Below, one piece after another: positions 55,901-64,000 of a stretch of DNA of 64,000 nt. A model generated the notes under the pieces. It had not been told where the DNA came from. It worked only from the letters and a program-made list of their open reading frames with translations, and ran no database searches. Made by a program: the position numbers and the translations under genes. Numbering within the stretch: the stretch's first letter is position 1; each line of letters opens with the position of its first letter. Location: positions 26,354,851 to 26,418,850 of the forward strand of contig CM119266.1 in assembly GCA_051294375.1 (NCBI GenBank). Direction: 5' to 3'. This stretch comes from Paraspadella gotoi. Lineage: Eukaryota; Chaetognatha.

Positions 55901-58900
55901 TAATTAATTAATTTTAATAATTAATTATAATTTATATTCAGCATGTCATCATCGATGTCCTTAAAATTGAGTCAGGACAGTTATTAAATGTTTTGTTTAC
56001 ATTTTATCAAAACAAACAAATATCCTCTATTTAATTTTATGTCTCCTTCTCTCTCTCTCTTTCTCTCTCTCACTCTCTTTCTCTTTCTTTTTATGGAATT
56101 GCGACGATCCTTATGCTTTTAAGATTTTTTTAACTTGCATCATTTTTTCAACTTGCATAATTTTTTCAACTTGCATTCCGTCAAAACTTTATATCTAGCT
56201 TCTTCACTCACTTTCCTACCGGCTCACAAAATTTCATCTCAATCTATCATGGGTTAAAATAAATAAAAAGATTCAAGTAAATGTGACTCATATTTTTTTC
56301 ATTTAAACTTCTCTTTCTCTCTCTCACTCTCTTTCTCTCTTTCTTTTTATGGAATTGTGACGATCCTTATGCTTTTAAGATTTTTTTAACTTGCATCATT
56401 TTTTCAACTTGCATAATTTTTTCAACTTGCATTCCGTCAAAACTTTATATCTAGCTTCTTCACTCACTTTCCTACCGGCTCACAAAATTTCATCTCAATC
56501 TATCATGGGTTAAAATAAATAAAAAGATTCAAGTAAATGTGACTCATATTTTTTTCATTTAAAATCATTTCCACTGGTACGTTTCCACCGAAACTTTATA
56601 TCAAGCTTCGTCACACATTTTCCTACCCACACACAAAATTTCAACTCAATCTATCCATCCAATTATGATTAATTAGAGTATTTATTGGTTAAAATAAGTA
56701 AAAAGATTTTAGTAAATGCGACTTATGTTTTTTCCATTTAAACTAATTTCCACTCACACGATTCCATCAAAACTTTATATCCAGCTCTATCGCACACTTT
56801 CCTACCCAATTTATTTCCATTCCAACCAGCCTATCACGAGTTATTGGAGCTTTTTGGTAAGGTGGGATGGATGGACGGATTGACTAATTAATTATCGATT
56901 AATTTATTTACTAATTGATTAATTAACTGATTAATTATTTGATTTAATACATTTATACATTTAATATAAAAGGAAAAAGAAGCATAATCAATTAGTGAAA
57001 CAGGTTTTTTGTTTTTTTCCATTTAAACTCATTTCTACTCAAAAGATTCCATCGAAACTTGATTTCCTGTTCAATCACACACTTTCCTACCCACATACAA
57101 AATTCCAGGTCAATCAGCCCATCCACTCATGAGCAATTGGTGTTCAAATAGTGAATATATTTTTTTATTTTTTCCATTTAAAGTCATTTCCACTAGGACG
57201 ATTCCATTGAAACTTCATATCCAGCTCAATCACACACTTACCTATCCACACACAAAATTTTATTCAAAGCCATCCATCCAATCACGAGTAATTGGTGTTT
57301 TTTGCTAAGGTGGGACGGACGGACATCATTTTTTTTGCATAATTTATCATAATTCGATGTTCTGACATGATATAAGTTAGTGCCCGACAATATTGAGGGG
57401 GCGGACCGACAAAGTGAATTATAGAGTCGGGATCTGCTGATAAGCAGATCCGACTAAAAACCATTAAAAATATTTAATTTTTAATTTTTCCCCTCAATCA
57501 GTCAATAAAGATGTTTTTTTATCCCCAACTCTCTAATTCCTTGAATTTTTATAGATTAAATAATCAAATCCTTGGATTAAGCAGACATCTTTTTAATTTA
57601 GTACCTTTATTGACAGTGAGACTGTTGCAGATAATAACTTTGGTATCAAATGGTCGGCAAAAAGCTAAAAGGAATAGAAAATTATTACTTTATTTAAATA
57701 ATAATTATAAAATATTCAAACAGTGTTTTTACCTCTTATGGTCCTTGGAACGCCCTATAATACTACAAAAAATGTCCTTTTTTATATTAATAGTGAACCA
57801 ATCAGAGACTAGAGTTGGCTATCAAATTTAAAATTGACTAATCGGTGTCAATCTTTGTGCACTAGGACCAATTTTTATAGCTAAGTTGTTACTTGGTAAG
57901 TAGAAGCAGAGTAGCATGACGCGTTGCTATGGGGGAATTTTTAGTAACCAGAATAGGCCAATCATCAACTCTGATTGAGAGGCAAAATTAATGTTATTTA
58001 AAAATCATTTCTACAATTTGTATCAATAAAACAACAAAAAATTCAAAAGGTTGTATTAATAACCTTTATCTAACTTTTAAAGCTCTACCAGAATCTATTT
58101 AAAAAATTGAAAAATTAAAAAAAAATTTTAAACTTTATATAGTAATAAAATAATCTTTAAATGCTTCCGTGCGCTAATATATAAAATAAAAATAATTTTT
58201 AAAATTTATCTTATTGAAGATAAATTTTAAAAATGATTTTTATTTTCATATTCTTTAACTAGCACTTAACCATTATTTATTTGAGAGAACTTCTAGTTTT
58301 CAACCTGTTCTGGCCTAATACATACTGGAGAAAAGTCTCTAGGAAATGATATATGAAATTGTAACAACCAATAAAAATAATACATAAGTCCAAAGTCAGG
58401 GACAATATAGCTTATTTATTAAATAAATGGATAATTTTTATATTGGTTGTACCAATTTCACATAATAAAATTATCTATTCATTCCATAAAGAAGCTTTCT
58501 TGTCCCTGACTTTGGACGGGTTATAGTGGCTTCAGCCCTCCATCCTTCTTTTTGTATATTATTTATTCGCTTTCTTTGTTAAAAATAGGTCATGCAATTC
58601 GCGAGATGCGCTCTTGGTGCTTTAATTCTGGAAGGTTTCGGCCAAACGGAAAACGCTGCGATTTGCACGACCCAAATCCCCGGTGACCTCGAAACTGGGG
58701 TGGTGAGTTCCGAGAACTTGAGGCTTATTGGGATGTCCTTCTACTAGATTCCTTAAATTTCGCCAATCGACAGGTCGGTCCACCGCTTCCCCACGCGCGA
58801 ATCCGGCTCGTCGATGTCCCTGAAAAAGACTGCTGGACCAAGGATGGCCGTGGGGAAATCTGCGTCAAGGGACCCTGCGTTTTCGCCGGCTACTTGAAAG

Positions 58901-59521
58901 ACCCCGAGAAAACTGCTGAAGTCTTAGACGACGAAGGCTGGCTTCACACCGGTGACATTGGCGCTTGGACGCCGAATGGAGCTCTCAAAGTCATTGATCG
59001 CAAGAAACATATTTTTAAGTTGGCGCAGGGGGAATACATCGCGCCGGAGAAGATCGAGAATGTTTATCTCGGGTAAGTCGCGACGATGATAGACATTTTA
59101 TATTCGTTATTATTTTATTAAAATGTTATCCATTTTTAGGTCGGCCTTCGTGGCTCAAATCTTCGTTTACGGTGAAAGTTTAAAGTCAAATCTCGTCGCA
59201 GTAGTTATACCCGAGCGCGAAACTGTCGAGGAATGGGCAAATTCTAATATCAGGGCGTTGCTTTCTGGCGATCGCGGTGACGCCCAGTACGAGTCGCTTG
59301 TCAAGGACCCCCGCCTTAAGTCGGCCATTCTCGCCGACATGATCAAGGTCGCGAAGAAGGGCGGATTGAAAACTTTCGAAACTGCCAAGGATATCGTGCT
59401 TGATGCTCGTCTTTGGTCCATCGAAGATGGAACTCTGACTCCCACATTCAAAACCAAGCGCGCCGTCGTTAAGCATCGTTTCGCCGTTCAAATCGATAAT
59501 CTTTACGAAAGGTTAGACTGA
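46952..59521 (+). CDS. ACSL: Long-chain-fatty-acid CoA ligase (ACSL1/5/6 type), complete, 12 exons
   Basis: Exons: 46952-46972, 47063-47179, 47251-47473, 48273-48442, 49685-49870, 50019-50117, 50204-50350, 50474-50636, 53724-53902, 58589-58702, 58774-59072, 59140-59521. Phases agree, giving 699 residues. The enzyme joins long-chain fatty acids to CoA via an acyl-adenylate, on ER or mitochondrial outer membranes. Visible motifs: CLGWRPGPDQPYKWLSY, PLYDTLGPEACAYIVNQAE, the AMP-binding P-loop YTSGTTGNPKGAM (about 263-275), SYLPLAHTFEQ, TIFPTVPRLLNRIYD, EGFGQTEN, GWLHTGDIG (528-536), and DRKKHIFKLAQGEYIAPEKIE. The N-terminus lacks the transmembrane anchor of the vertebrate ACSL1/5/6 enzymes. Exon 5 ends GAG before gcaagg, a GC-AG intron. 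Intron 8 carries two tRNA-like SINE heads. Intron 9 is long and holds a reverse-transcriptase fragment and Helitron-like repeats. Confidence 0.93.
49871..50018 (+). other. GC-AG intron of ACSL
   Basis: The 5' splice site reads GAG|gcaagg, the strong consensus of GC-type donors, and the acceptor is tcatttag. Using it keeps frame between CSFEE and ILTLGAVHP, which is the expected ACSL order. A GT donor in frame is not available nearby. Confidence 0.75.
52445..52525 (-). repeat. tRNA-like SINE head (tRNA-Cys-like)
   Basis: On the minus strand an A-box-like TGGTGCCGGAGGC and a B box GGTTCTAGCCC are about 44 bases apart, the tRNA spacing, with a CTGCAAA anticodon-loop-like heptamer between. The acceptor stem does not pair well, so it is a tRNA-derived repeat rather than a gene. 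Confidence 0.5.
53135..53222 (+). repeat. tRNA-like SINE head
   Basis: A box TGGCTAAGCATGC and B box GGTTCAATCC lie 42-43 bases apart, followed by CTGGGTATCC. No convincing acceptor stem or anticodon stem exists, so this looks like a tRNA-derived SINE promoter. Confidence 0.5.
54231..54921 (+). pseudogene. Reverse transcriptase fragment of a retroelement
   Basis: An AT-rich frame of about 230 codons encodes YKQTLGIPIGLDYGQDIANL, matching the Q..GIPMG...p.lA.L motif. The catalytic box RYIDDLF, then VDYLDINI and LTLSVYDKRDTFSFEVVNYP follow. ALGVFISQLIRYARIC corresponds to the conserved gvyiSQLIRYaRaC motif of a widespread animal RT family. The N-terminal fingers and any endonuclease or integrase are missing, and no terminal repeats are obvious. 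It differs from the GC-rich Penelope RT at 11979-12614 in both composition and motif details. Confidence 0.7.
55094..55700 (+). repeat. Helitron-like R1 fragment, forward
   Basis: It begins with the B hairpin inverted (AGTCGGATCTGC-TTATCA-GCAG), then the GGTCCGCCCCCTCAATATTG block, GTCC repeats (55227-55253), three subrepeat units and an ATTA-rich tract. The A end is missing. Confidence 0.6.
55863..57456 (-). repeat. Helitron-like R1, complete reverse copy (A to B, about 1.6 kb)
   Basis: The A end is at 55863-55905 (AACAAGTTTGAGCAAACAAT then GTCGGATC). It continues through an R6-like segment, subrepeats (56190-57300), a GGAC block (57311-57325) and the B end. The B end closes with GATCTGC-TGATAA-GCAGATC then CGACTAA at about 57429-57453. 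The terminal hairpin plus CTAA, and absence of inverted ends and coding, fit a non-autonomous Helitron. Confidence 0.6.
56062..56562. repeat. Direct tandem repeat, two units of about 250 bp
   Basis: About 56062-56308 and 56309-56562 are nearly identical. Each contains a CT microsatellite, a TTTTATGGAATTG block, three TTTTTTCAACTTGCAT-like units and one R1 subrepeat. The duplication is internal to the R1 copy. Confidence 0.75.
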
Positions 59522-60080
59522 TGAAATCGTGATTCTCGTTTCCTCATGTCGCGCTCTCTGTATTGTGATATAAAAAAATTCTCTTTTTATTCTATAATTC
59601 TATAAAAGATAAACGTGATATTCTTGTATACATAATGTTTCATTTTTATACGTGGTGTATGTTAGTTTAGTCAAGAATGCAGAGACCCGTTATTCATAAG
59701 CTTGATCTCACAGACTCACACTTCTAAAACGTCCCTGGCCTTATTTTTATTTAATTTTTTTTTTCAACAGAAATCATAAATGAATTTAAATTTTTGATTG
59801 TGTACCATGTTTTATTGTTTTTGAACTTGGTTTTTGTATTTTCGTTTGTTTCTGAAAACCTTGAAATATCAGTCACAGCGAATGGAATTTGATTAAAATT
59901 TAACAAAAAACTAAGAGAAAAATGTGTCGAAAAAGCAATCGTACTTTATTTTCTTCACATATCCAAATTAAATGTCCAGGAAATTTAAATACTACAAAAA
60001 GTTAGCTATACTAAATACAACACTCGACGATATCATGAAAGCGCTTCGAAAGCTTTTTAAATTTTGAAATATTTCTTACG
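59522..60080 (+). other. ACSL 3' flank
   Basis: AT-rich sequence; no canonical AATAAA is seen within the first 200 bases after the stop. No gene is supported. Confidence 0.4.
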
Positions 60081-60407
60081 ATGACATCGCCAAGAAAAGA
60101 AATGAAGGGGAGACGCCGAACCAACAAACATCCCTCTCGTTTTGACGAAGTATCCTTTCCCGAGCATATTGGGGAAGGACCGTCTTTCACCACATCCGGA
60201 CGATTGGGTCGCGTTTCGGCGATAAATAATGGATCCGTCAAGCTACCCCAGTTCCGATCGTCCGTGAGGAGCAACAAGAGCGTGCACTTCCAAGCCGATC
60301 AAATCAGGCGGCGACCAACGGCCGGCTCCAACCATATCCAGACCCGGGACGAAGAAGTAGATTCAGTAGGCAGGCGCGGCTGGATATCGAGGACTTATTT
60401 ATCATGA
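60081..60407 (+). CDS. Possible small basic protein, 108 codons
   Basis: A single frame, MTSPRKEMKGRRRTNKHPSR... through KSVHFQADQIRRRPTAGSNH, ending RTYLS. It is arginine-, serine- and lysine-rich and probably disordered, with GC-richer composition than its surroundings. The minus strand of the same region also has an 88-codon open frame, and the opposite frame weakens both calls. No domain is recognised; there is a possible donor (TCA|gtaggc) at about 60368. It could be a short gene, one exon, or chance. Confidence 0.3.
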   Translation: MTSPRKEMKGRRRTNKHPSRFDEVSFPEHIGEGPSFTTSGRLGRVSAINNGSVKLPQFRSSVRSNKSVHFQADQIRRRPTAGSNHIQTRDEEVDSVGRRGWISRTYLS

Positions 60408-60965
60408 ATATTAAAAGCAAACACTTTTATTATATTTATAATAATTTTTAGGATAGAATAAGTAATAAGTTTTAAATTTTTTAACATAACACATGTTTAG
60501 CTTTAAATTTGAGCACTATTTACAGTTTAAAGCATATAGTAAGTTACTTCTTATTGATGAATAATTAATTTTGAAAATAATAATTAATATTTAATTTATA
60601 ATAAGAAGATTAACCATGTATGGACTAAACACCAATTTCACTAATGGAACGAACTTTATAACTAGTTACATTGTTTGGTAAAAAAAGAGATAGAAATTGT
60701 TTATTATTATTGTAATGGTTACTTAAGAGAGGAGGTTCAACCTGGACTGTGATGCGATGATAGTTATTCACTGATGTATTCATTGATGTGATGATAATCA
60801 TTCATTGGCATGAGGTGATGATAGTCATTCACTGTTGTGATGCAAATTAGAATATAGTATTCTATATACAAATTTGCATATTATAGAAAGTAATTTGCAT
60901 ATTGCAGTAAATCATAATGAGAAAGAAATTCAAACTAAAAATACTTGAATCCATATGAAAATGAC
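60408..60965. other. AT-rich stretch, no gene seen
   Basis: It contains a short imperfect GTGATGATAGTCATTCACT tandem (about 60755-60845). Nothing else. Confidence 0.4.
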
Positions 60966-60969
60966 AATT

Positions 60970-61545
60970 GCAAAAAACTTATATAGGAGCCGACGTCTTT
61001 CTTAGAGATCGAGGAAGATTTTTTCAATGGAGATTTTTGTTCAAATCTTGACTACCAAACAATATAAACGCTCCTGAGAAAAATTCCACAAAAAAATCAA
61101 TGTAAAAACACATGATTCCGATCCTGTTGCATCTGAAGGGCTCGTATTTTTTTTCTCTTGTCAAATCATCAACAGCTTGATATCAAACAAGCCAGAACAA
61201 ATAGACTGTTTCTGTACGAAATATATATAGAAATAAAAGGGATTTTATATTTTATTTAGTTATTTTAATATGATACGATCATGGTAAAGTGAATTAGTCG
61301 ATTTTGATAAAATTTTTATTTAAAGTAAAAGTAAGAGGAGCTAACCATCGAAATTCTAAGAGTTTTCAACCGGGAAAGGGGTAGATTTTCCGAAGATTTT
61401 GGTTAATATGTTCTATATTTATGGTCATATTTTTTTGAAACTTAACAAAAGCAATATTGCCATCATTCTACATTGGCCGGTATAAGAATATATTAAAAAA
61501 ACCTCTGGCTTTTTTCGTCAGAGCTTAGTCCTATCTTAAAGATGA
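60970..61545. mobile_element. MITE (family R7), second copy, inverted
   Basis: It matches 26995-27649 in inverse orientation over most of its length: TAGGAGCCGACGTC at the left, CAGAGCTTAGTCCTA at the right. Its ends are more degenerate and no clear target duplication is visible. Confidence 0.55.
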
Positions 61546-61814
61546 GAAGCCATATCTAAACTTAACTTACTATGATCACACACTTTTATAAAAATCCATC
61601 ATAATTCGTAGTAGTTTTTATTTAAAAAAAACAATTGTTAGCCCCAGTCAAAACTTCATAAGAAATGCATATAATGCATATGCAGACAATGATTACGACT
61701 ACGACTACGACGACGACGTCACAAAGAAGCTAAAGCGATCCAAAATCTATGGCGAGATAATAAGCTCAGTTTTAATAAGCTGTACATTGTATAAGCTTTA
61801 TTAACTTTTTTAAC

Positions 61815-63175
61815 TTTATTGCTTATCAGCAGATTCCAACTCACTTTGTCGGTCCGTCATTCCAACCCCAAAATCTTGTCAGTAAATCATTATCATATAA
61901 GAACCTCGAATTATGACAAATTATGTAACAAACATATCCGTCTGTATGTCCGCGTGTCCATCCCACCTTAGTAAAAAACTCTAATTACTCGTGATTGGAT
62001 AGATGGATTGGAATGAAATTTTGTATGTGGGTAGGAAAGTGTGTGTTTAAGCTGGAAATCAAGATTCGATGGAATCGTCTAAGTGGAAATTAGTTTAAGG
62101 GGACCCAGTGATAAAAATGATATCATAAGCTTAAGGGTCTATCATCAAAGGAATTTGAATGGTGATAGTCATTAATTTTTCTTTGCACGGGAAACTGGCA
62201 AAAAAATTCCTATCTCTTATTGTAGCGGAAACAAAAATTTAATAATTATGAAAAAAAAATTTAGTTGACCCTACCTAAATATTTATATAATCCATTATTT
62301 TATTTTTGCATTAGAAAGTATTTTTTAGCTAATTTCAATTTTTTATTTTTTACTGTACAAAGCTATAATTTTAGGTTTAAGCCTCATTGAACAAAGGCTT
62401 TACAAGATTAATATTTTTATATTTTTATATTTACTTAAAAGCAGACAAATCAAACCTAAATTCTATTCTTACAGAAACAAAACTGTAATAATTATTAATT
62501 AATATTCATATTCATCCCTTAAATGTATAATTAAACTATATTGATTCCTAATTATAACAATTAAAAATTTAGCAAAAGTACAGAATCTTTCTCTTCTTTT
62601 TATATTTATATTACTTCAAAGAGTTTTATTTTTATCCAATTAACAGAATCATTTGAAAAGAAAGTTTAAATAAAATCAGTCGATACCTTAAATTTTGATT
62701 CATTCCTAGTTTTTTTTCTTATAAATTTTTGTGATAAAAGCTGAAAATCTTTTTAAAATTAGATCTTACCCTTTTTTGGAAAAAAAAATTTTAAACTTGA
62801 AAAAGATTTTCTTCTTACCGATTTTTTAAAAAAAATTAAGCTCGCTGATTTTATCGAATTTTTTAACTACTTTCCCAAATGATTATAGAAGAAAAAATTA
62901 TATGATCAGAACCAGCTTAAGTTAAAGGGTCAAACGTTATGTTTTCAGCTTTTTACCCCCCCTGTTCACTTGGTCCCCTTAAATGGAAAAAACAAAAAAA
63001 ACATGTTTCACTAATTAATTATGCTTCTTTTACTTTTTATATTAAATGTAAATTCAAGATGTATTAATTAATCAAATAATTATTCAGTTAATAAATAAAT
63101 TTTTCATTTAATAAAAAATAATTAATTACTGCTAATGATCATGGGCAGATCCAACATTGTTTGTTCAAACTTGTT
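61815..63175 (+). repeat. Helitron-like R1 copy interrupted by a TTAA-flanked MITE
   Basis: A degenerate B end (GCTTATCAGCAG then CTTTGTCGGTCCGTC) is at about 61824-61860, then one subrepeat unit. The MITE occupies 62099-62978; the second half follows and ends with the A terminus at about 63135-63173 (GGGCAGATCCAACATTG, GTTTGTTCAAAC). Confidence 0.6.
62099..62978. mobile_element. piggyBac-like MITE, 880 bp, TTAA target duplication
   Basis: The ends GGGGACCCAGTGA and, inverted, GGGGACCAAGTGA match at 12 of 13 bases. They are flanked exactly by TTAA (62095-62098 and 62979-62982). The uninterrupted R1 subrepeat reads GAGTTTAAATGG, with a single TTAA, so the insertion duplicated that tetranucleotide. 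There is no ORF. TTAA specificity is the hallmark of the piggyBac superfamily. Confidence 0.75.
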
Positions 63176-64000
63176 TTTTATTTAGCTTCATTTAACTTTA
63201 GCCTCGATTTTTAGAATTAAGACGACTCTTATCTAAAACTTGAGCTTCATTATAATAAATAATACAGCAATGTAAAATTATTAATTTTTTTTTGACAAGG
63301 AATAACAGTTAAAGATAAGAATCCCTGGGCTACTAAGAAACGAATCTTTTGAAACTATGATAAGTATTTAGAGTTATGATAGTTTTTTTCATGACATTTA
63401 TGATAACACGCCCACTATGGGTATGAACTTATTAAATAATGAGAATTTTAAGTTAAAGAAAAGGGGAAAATTCCATGTTGTAGTCAACTTCCGGTCATTT
63501 GTGCTTGGGTCAAACGCAAAATCTGATTGTCGACACCTTGTTCATCGTTTTAAGCACTTAAAATTATATTAAAAACTGAACAGGATGGTGAAAATTAAAA
63601 GTTAAATATACAGGATTGAGATTCAAAATCTGTAATTAATAATAATAATAATATAATATATAACATCTCAAACAAAACCTCGTACGGTTTTAAAAGATCG
63701 TTTATCGAATCGAAAAGATCTTACCGCGTCCAAAATCGTTTTTTTCGTGTTTTTTTTTTTTCTTTTTGGTCCTGCATCAACGAATCCGTCAAAGAATAGA
63801 TTTCCAAACATTGAAAAAAATAACTACTGGAGTTTCAACTTCAACAAATTCATTGTTTTTTTGGAATATCTTTTCAGGTTTGTATTTTAAATATGTTAAA
63901 TGAAACATTGATTGACAAAAAATTTACCATTAGATTAAAATTATCATTTTTTTAAGATATAAAGTATTGCAGTTGGTAAAATATTGGGAATTGAGAGTGA
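63176..64000. other. AT-rich stretch to the window end, no gene seen
   Basis: I see no exon, RNA gene or known repeat here on either strand. A gene continuing beyond the window could have introns here. Confidence 0.35.

Larger units (their letters stand above)
53903..58588 (+). other. ACSL intron 9, transposon-filled
   Basis: A 4.7-kb intron containing a reverse-transcriptase fragment (54231-54921), an R1 fragment (about 55094-55700), an R6 fragment (about 55945-56130), a reverse R1 copy (55863-57456) and a 250-bp direct tandem repeat. At about 58440-58460 and 49945-49980 a TATTGGTTGTACCAATTTCA palindrome-like motif recurs; the inverse is at 34815-34840 and 54015-54035. Confidence 0.6.

Noticed and set aside
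57511-57831. 106-codon plus ORF in ACSL intron 9
   Set aside because: AT-rich composition, no domain, adjacent to the R1 end and without terminal repeats; most likely chance or transposon debris.
60011-60277. Minus-strand 88-codon ORF overlapping the possible small basic protein
   Set aside because: Neither strand has homology I recognise. The plus frame has an ATG followed by a stronger compositional bias, so only that one was listed, at low confidence.
1-64000. CRISPR arrays, bacterial operons, ribosomal RNA or mitochondrial insertions
   Set aside because: No regularly spaced direct repeats with unique spacers and no rRNA or mitochondrial gene signatures were seen; the gene structures are eukaryotic throughout.

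Overview
The window is AT-rich DNA of an invertebrate animal. It carries spliced genes whose coding exons are GC-richer than their surroundings, with GT-AG introns of about 70 bp to several kb, set in dense nested transposon debris. The metazoan signature is a complete p120 RasGAP (SH2-SH3-SH2-PH-C2-RasGAP), a Spinster-type transporter, an XK-related membrane protein and Penelope-like elements with hammerhead ribozymes. I cannot name the species. Exon coordinates below come from reading splice sites and reading-frame phase by eye; no search or transcript data were available.

Layout. 1-3265: end of a Helitron-like repeat, a polypyrimidine tract, and two minus-strand exons of an M14 carboxypeptidase propeptide whose catalytic exons are not in the window. 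3758-5003: a two-exon XK-related membrane protein with an N-terminal CCCH-like zinc-finger motif. 5004-7591: an 18-bp minisatellite and head-to-tail Helitron-like copies. 7592-8809: three 3' exons of a second membrane protein, with phase compatible with the XK-like gene. 8810-23911: a transposon nest (hAT-like MITE split by a Penelope-like element; ribozyme-bearing Penelope derivatives with 12-13 bp target duplications) that ends in a 4.4-4.5 kb direct tandem duplication abutting the next promoter. 23912-37560: RASA1, 17 coding exons and 1,023 codons. A separate 8-exon minus-strand gene (575 codons) lies wholly inside its intron 11. 37561-43846: 3' UTR, repeats, a hAT-like element with a perfect 8-bp target duplication, and a GC-rich leader. 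43847-45805: an intronless Spinster-type MFS transporter. 46952-59521: long-chain acyl-CoA synthetase, 12 exons and 699 codons, including one GC-AG intron. 59522-64000: one doubtful small ORF, two dispersed repeats, and a TTAA-flanked MITE inserted in a Helitron-like copy.

The host genes do not form an operon or an obvious pathway. RASA1 switches off Ras downstream of tyrosine kinases, ACSL activates fatty acids, the Spinster-type carrier moves lipids or sugars across lysosomal or other membranes, and XK-related proteins are lipid-scramblase-like.

The most interesting signal is the Penelope/hammerhead family. About ten copies of a CTGATGA...GAAAC fold sit in inverted terminal repeats. Several insertions share one terminus (GAAAGGATT..ACACA) and have 12-13 bp target duplications. 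A 250-bp ORF-less derivative has the best-paired ribozyme of the set. Next in interest are the nested membrane-protein gene, the CCCH-XK fusion, and the tandem duplication at the RASA1 promoter, which may be real or an assembly artefact.
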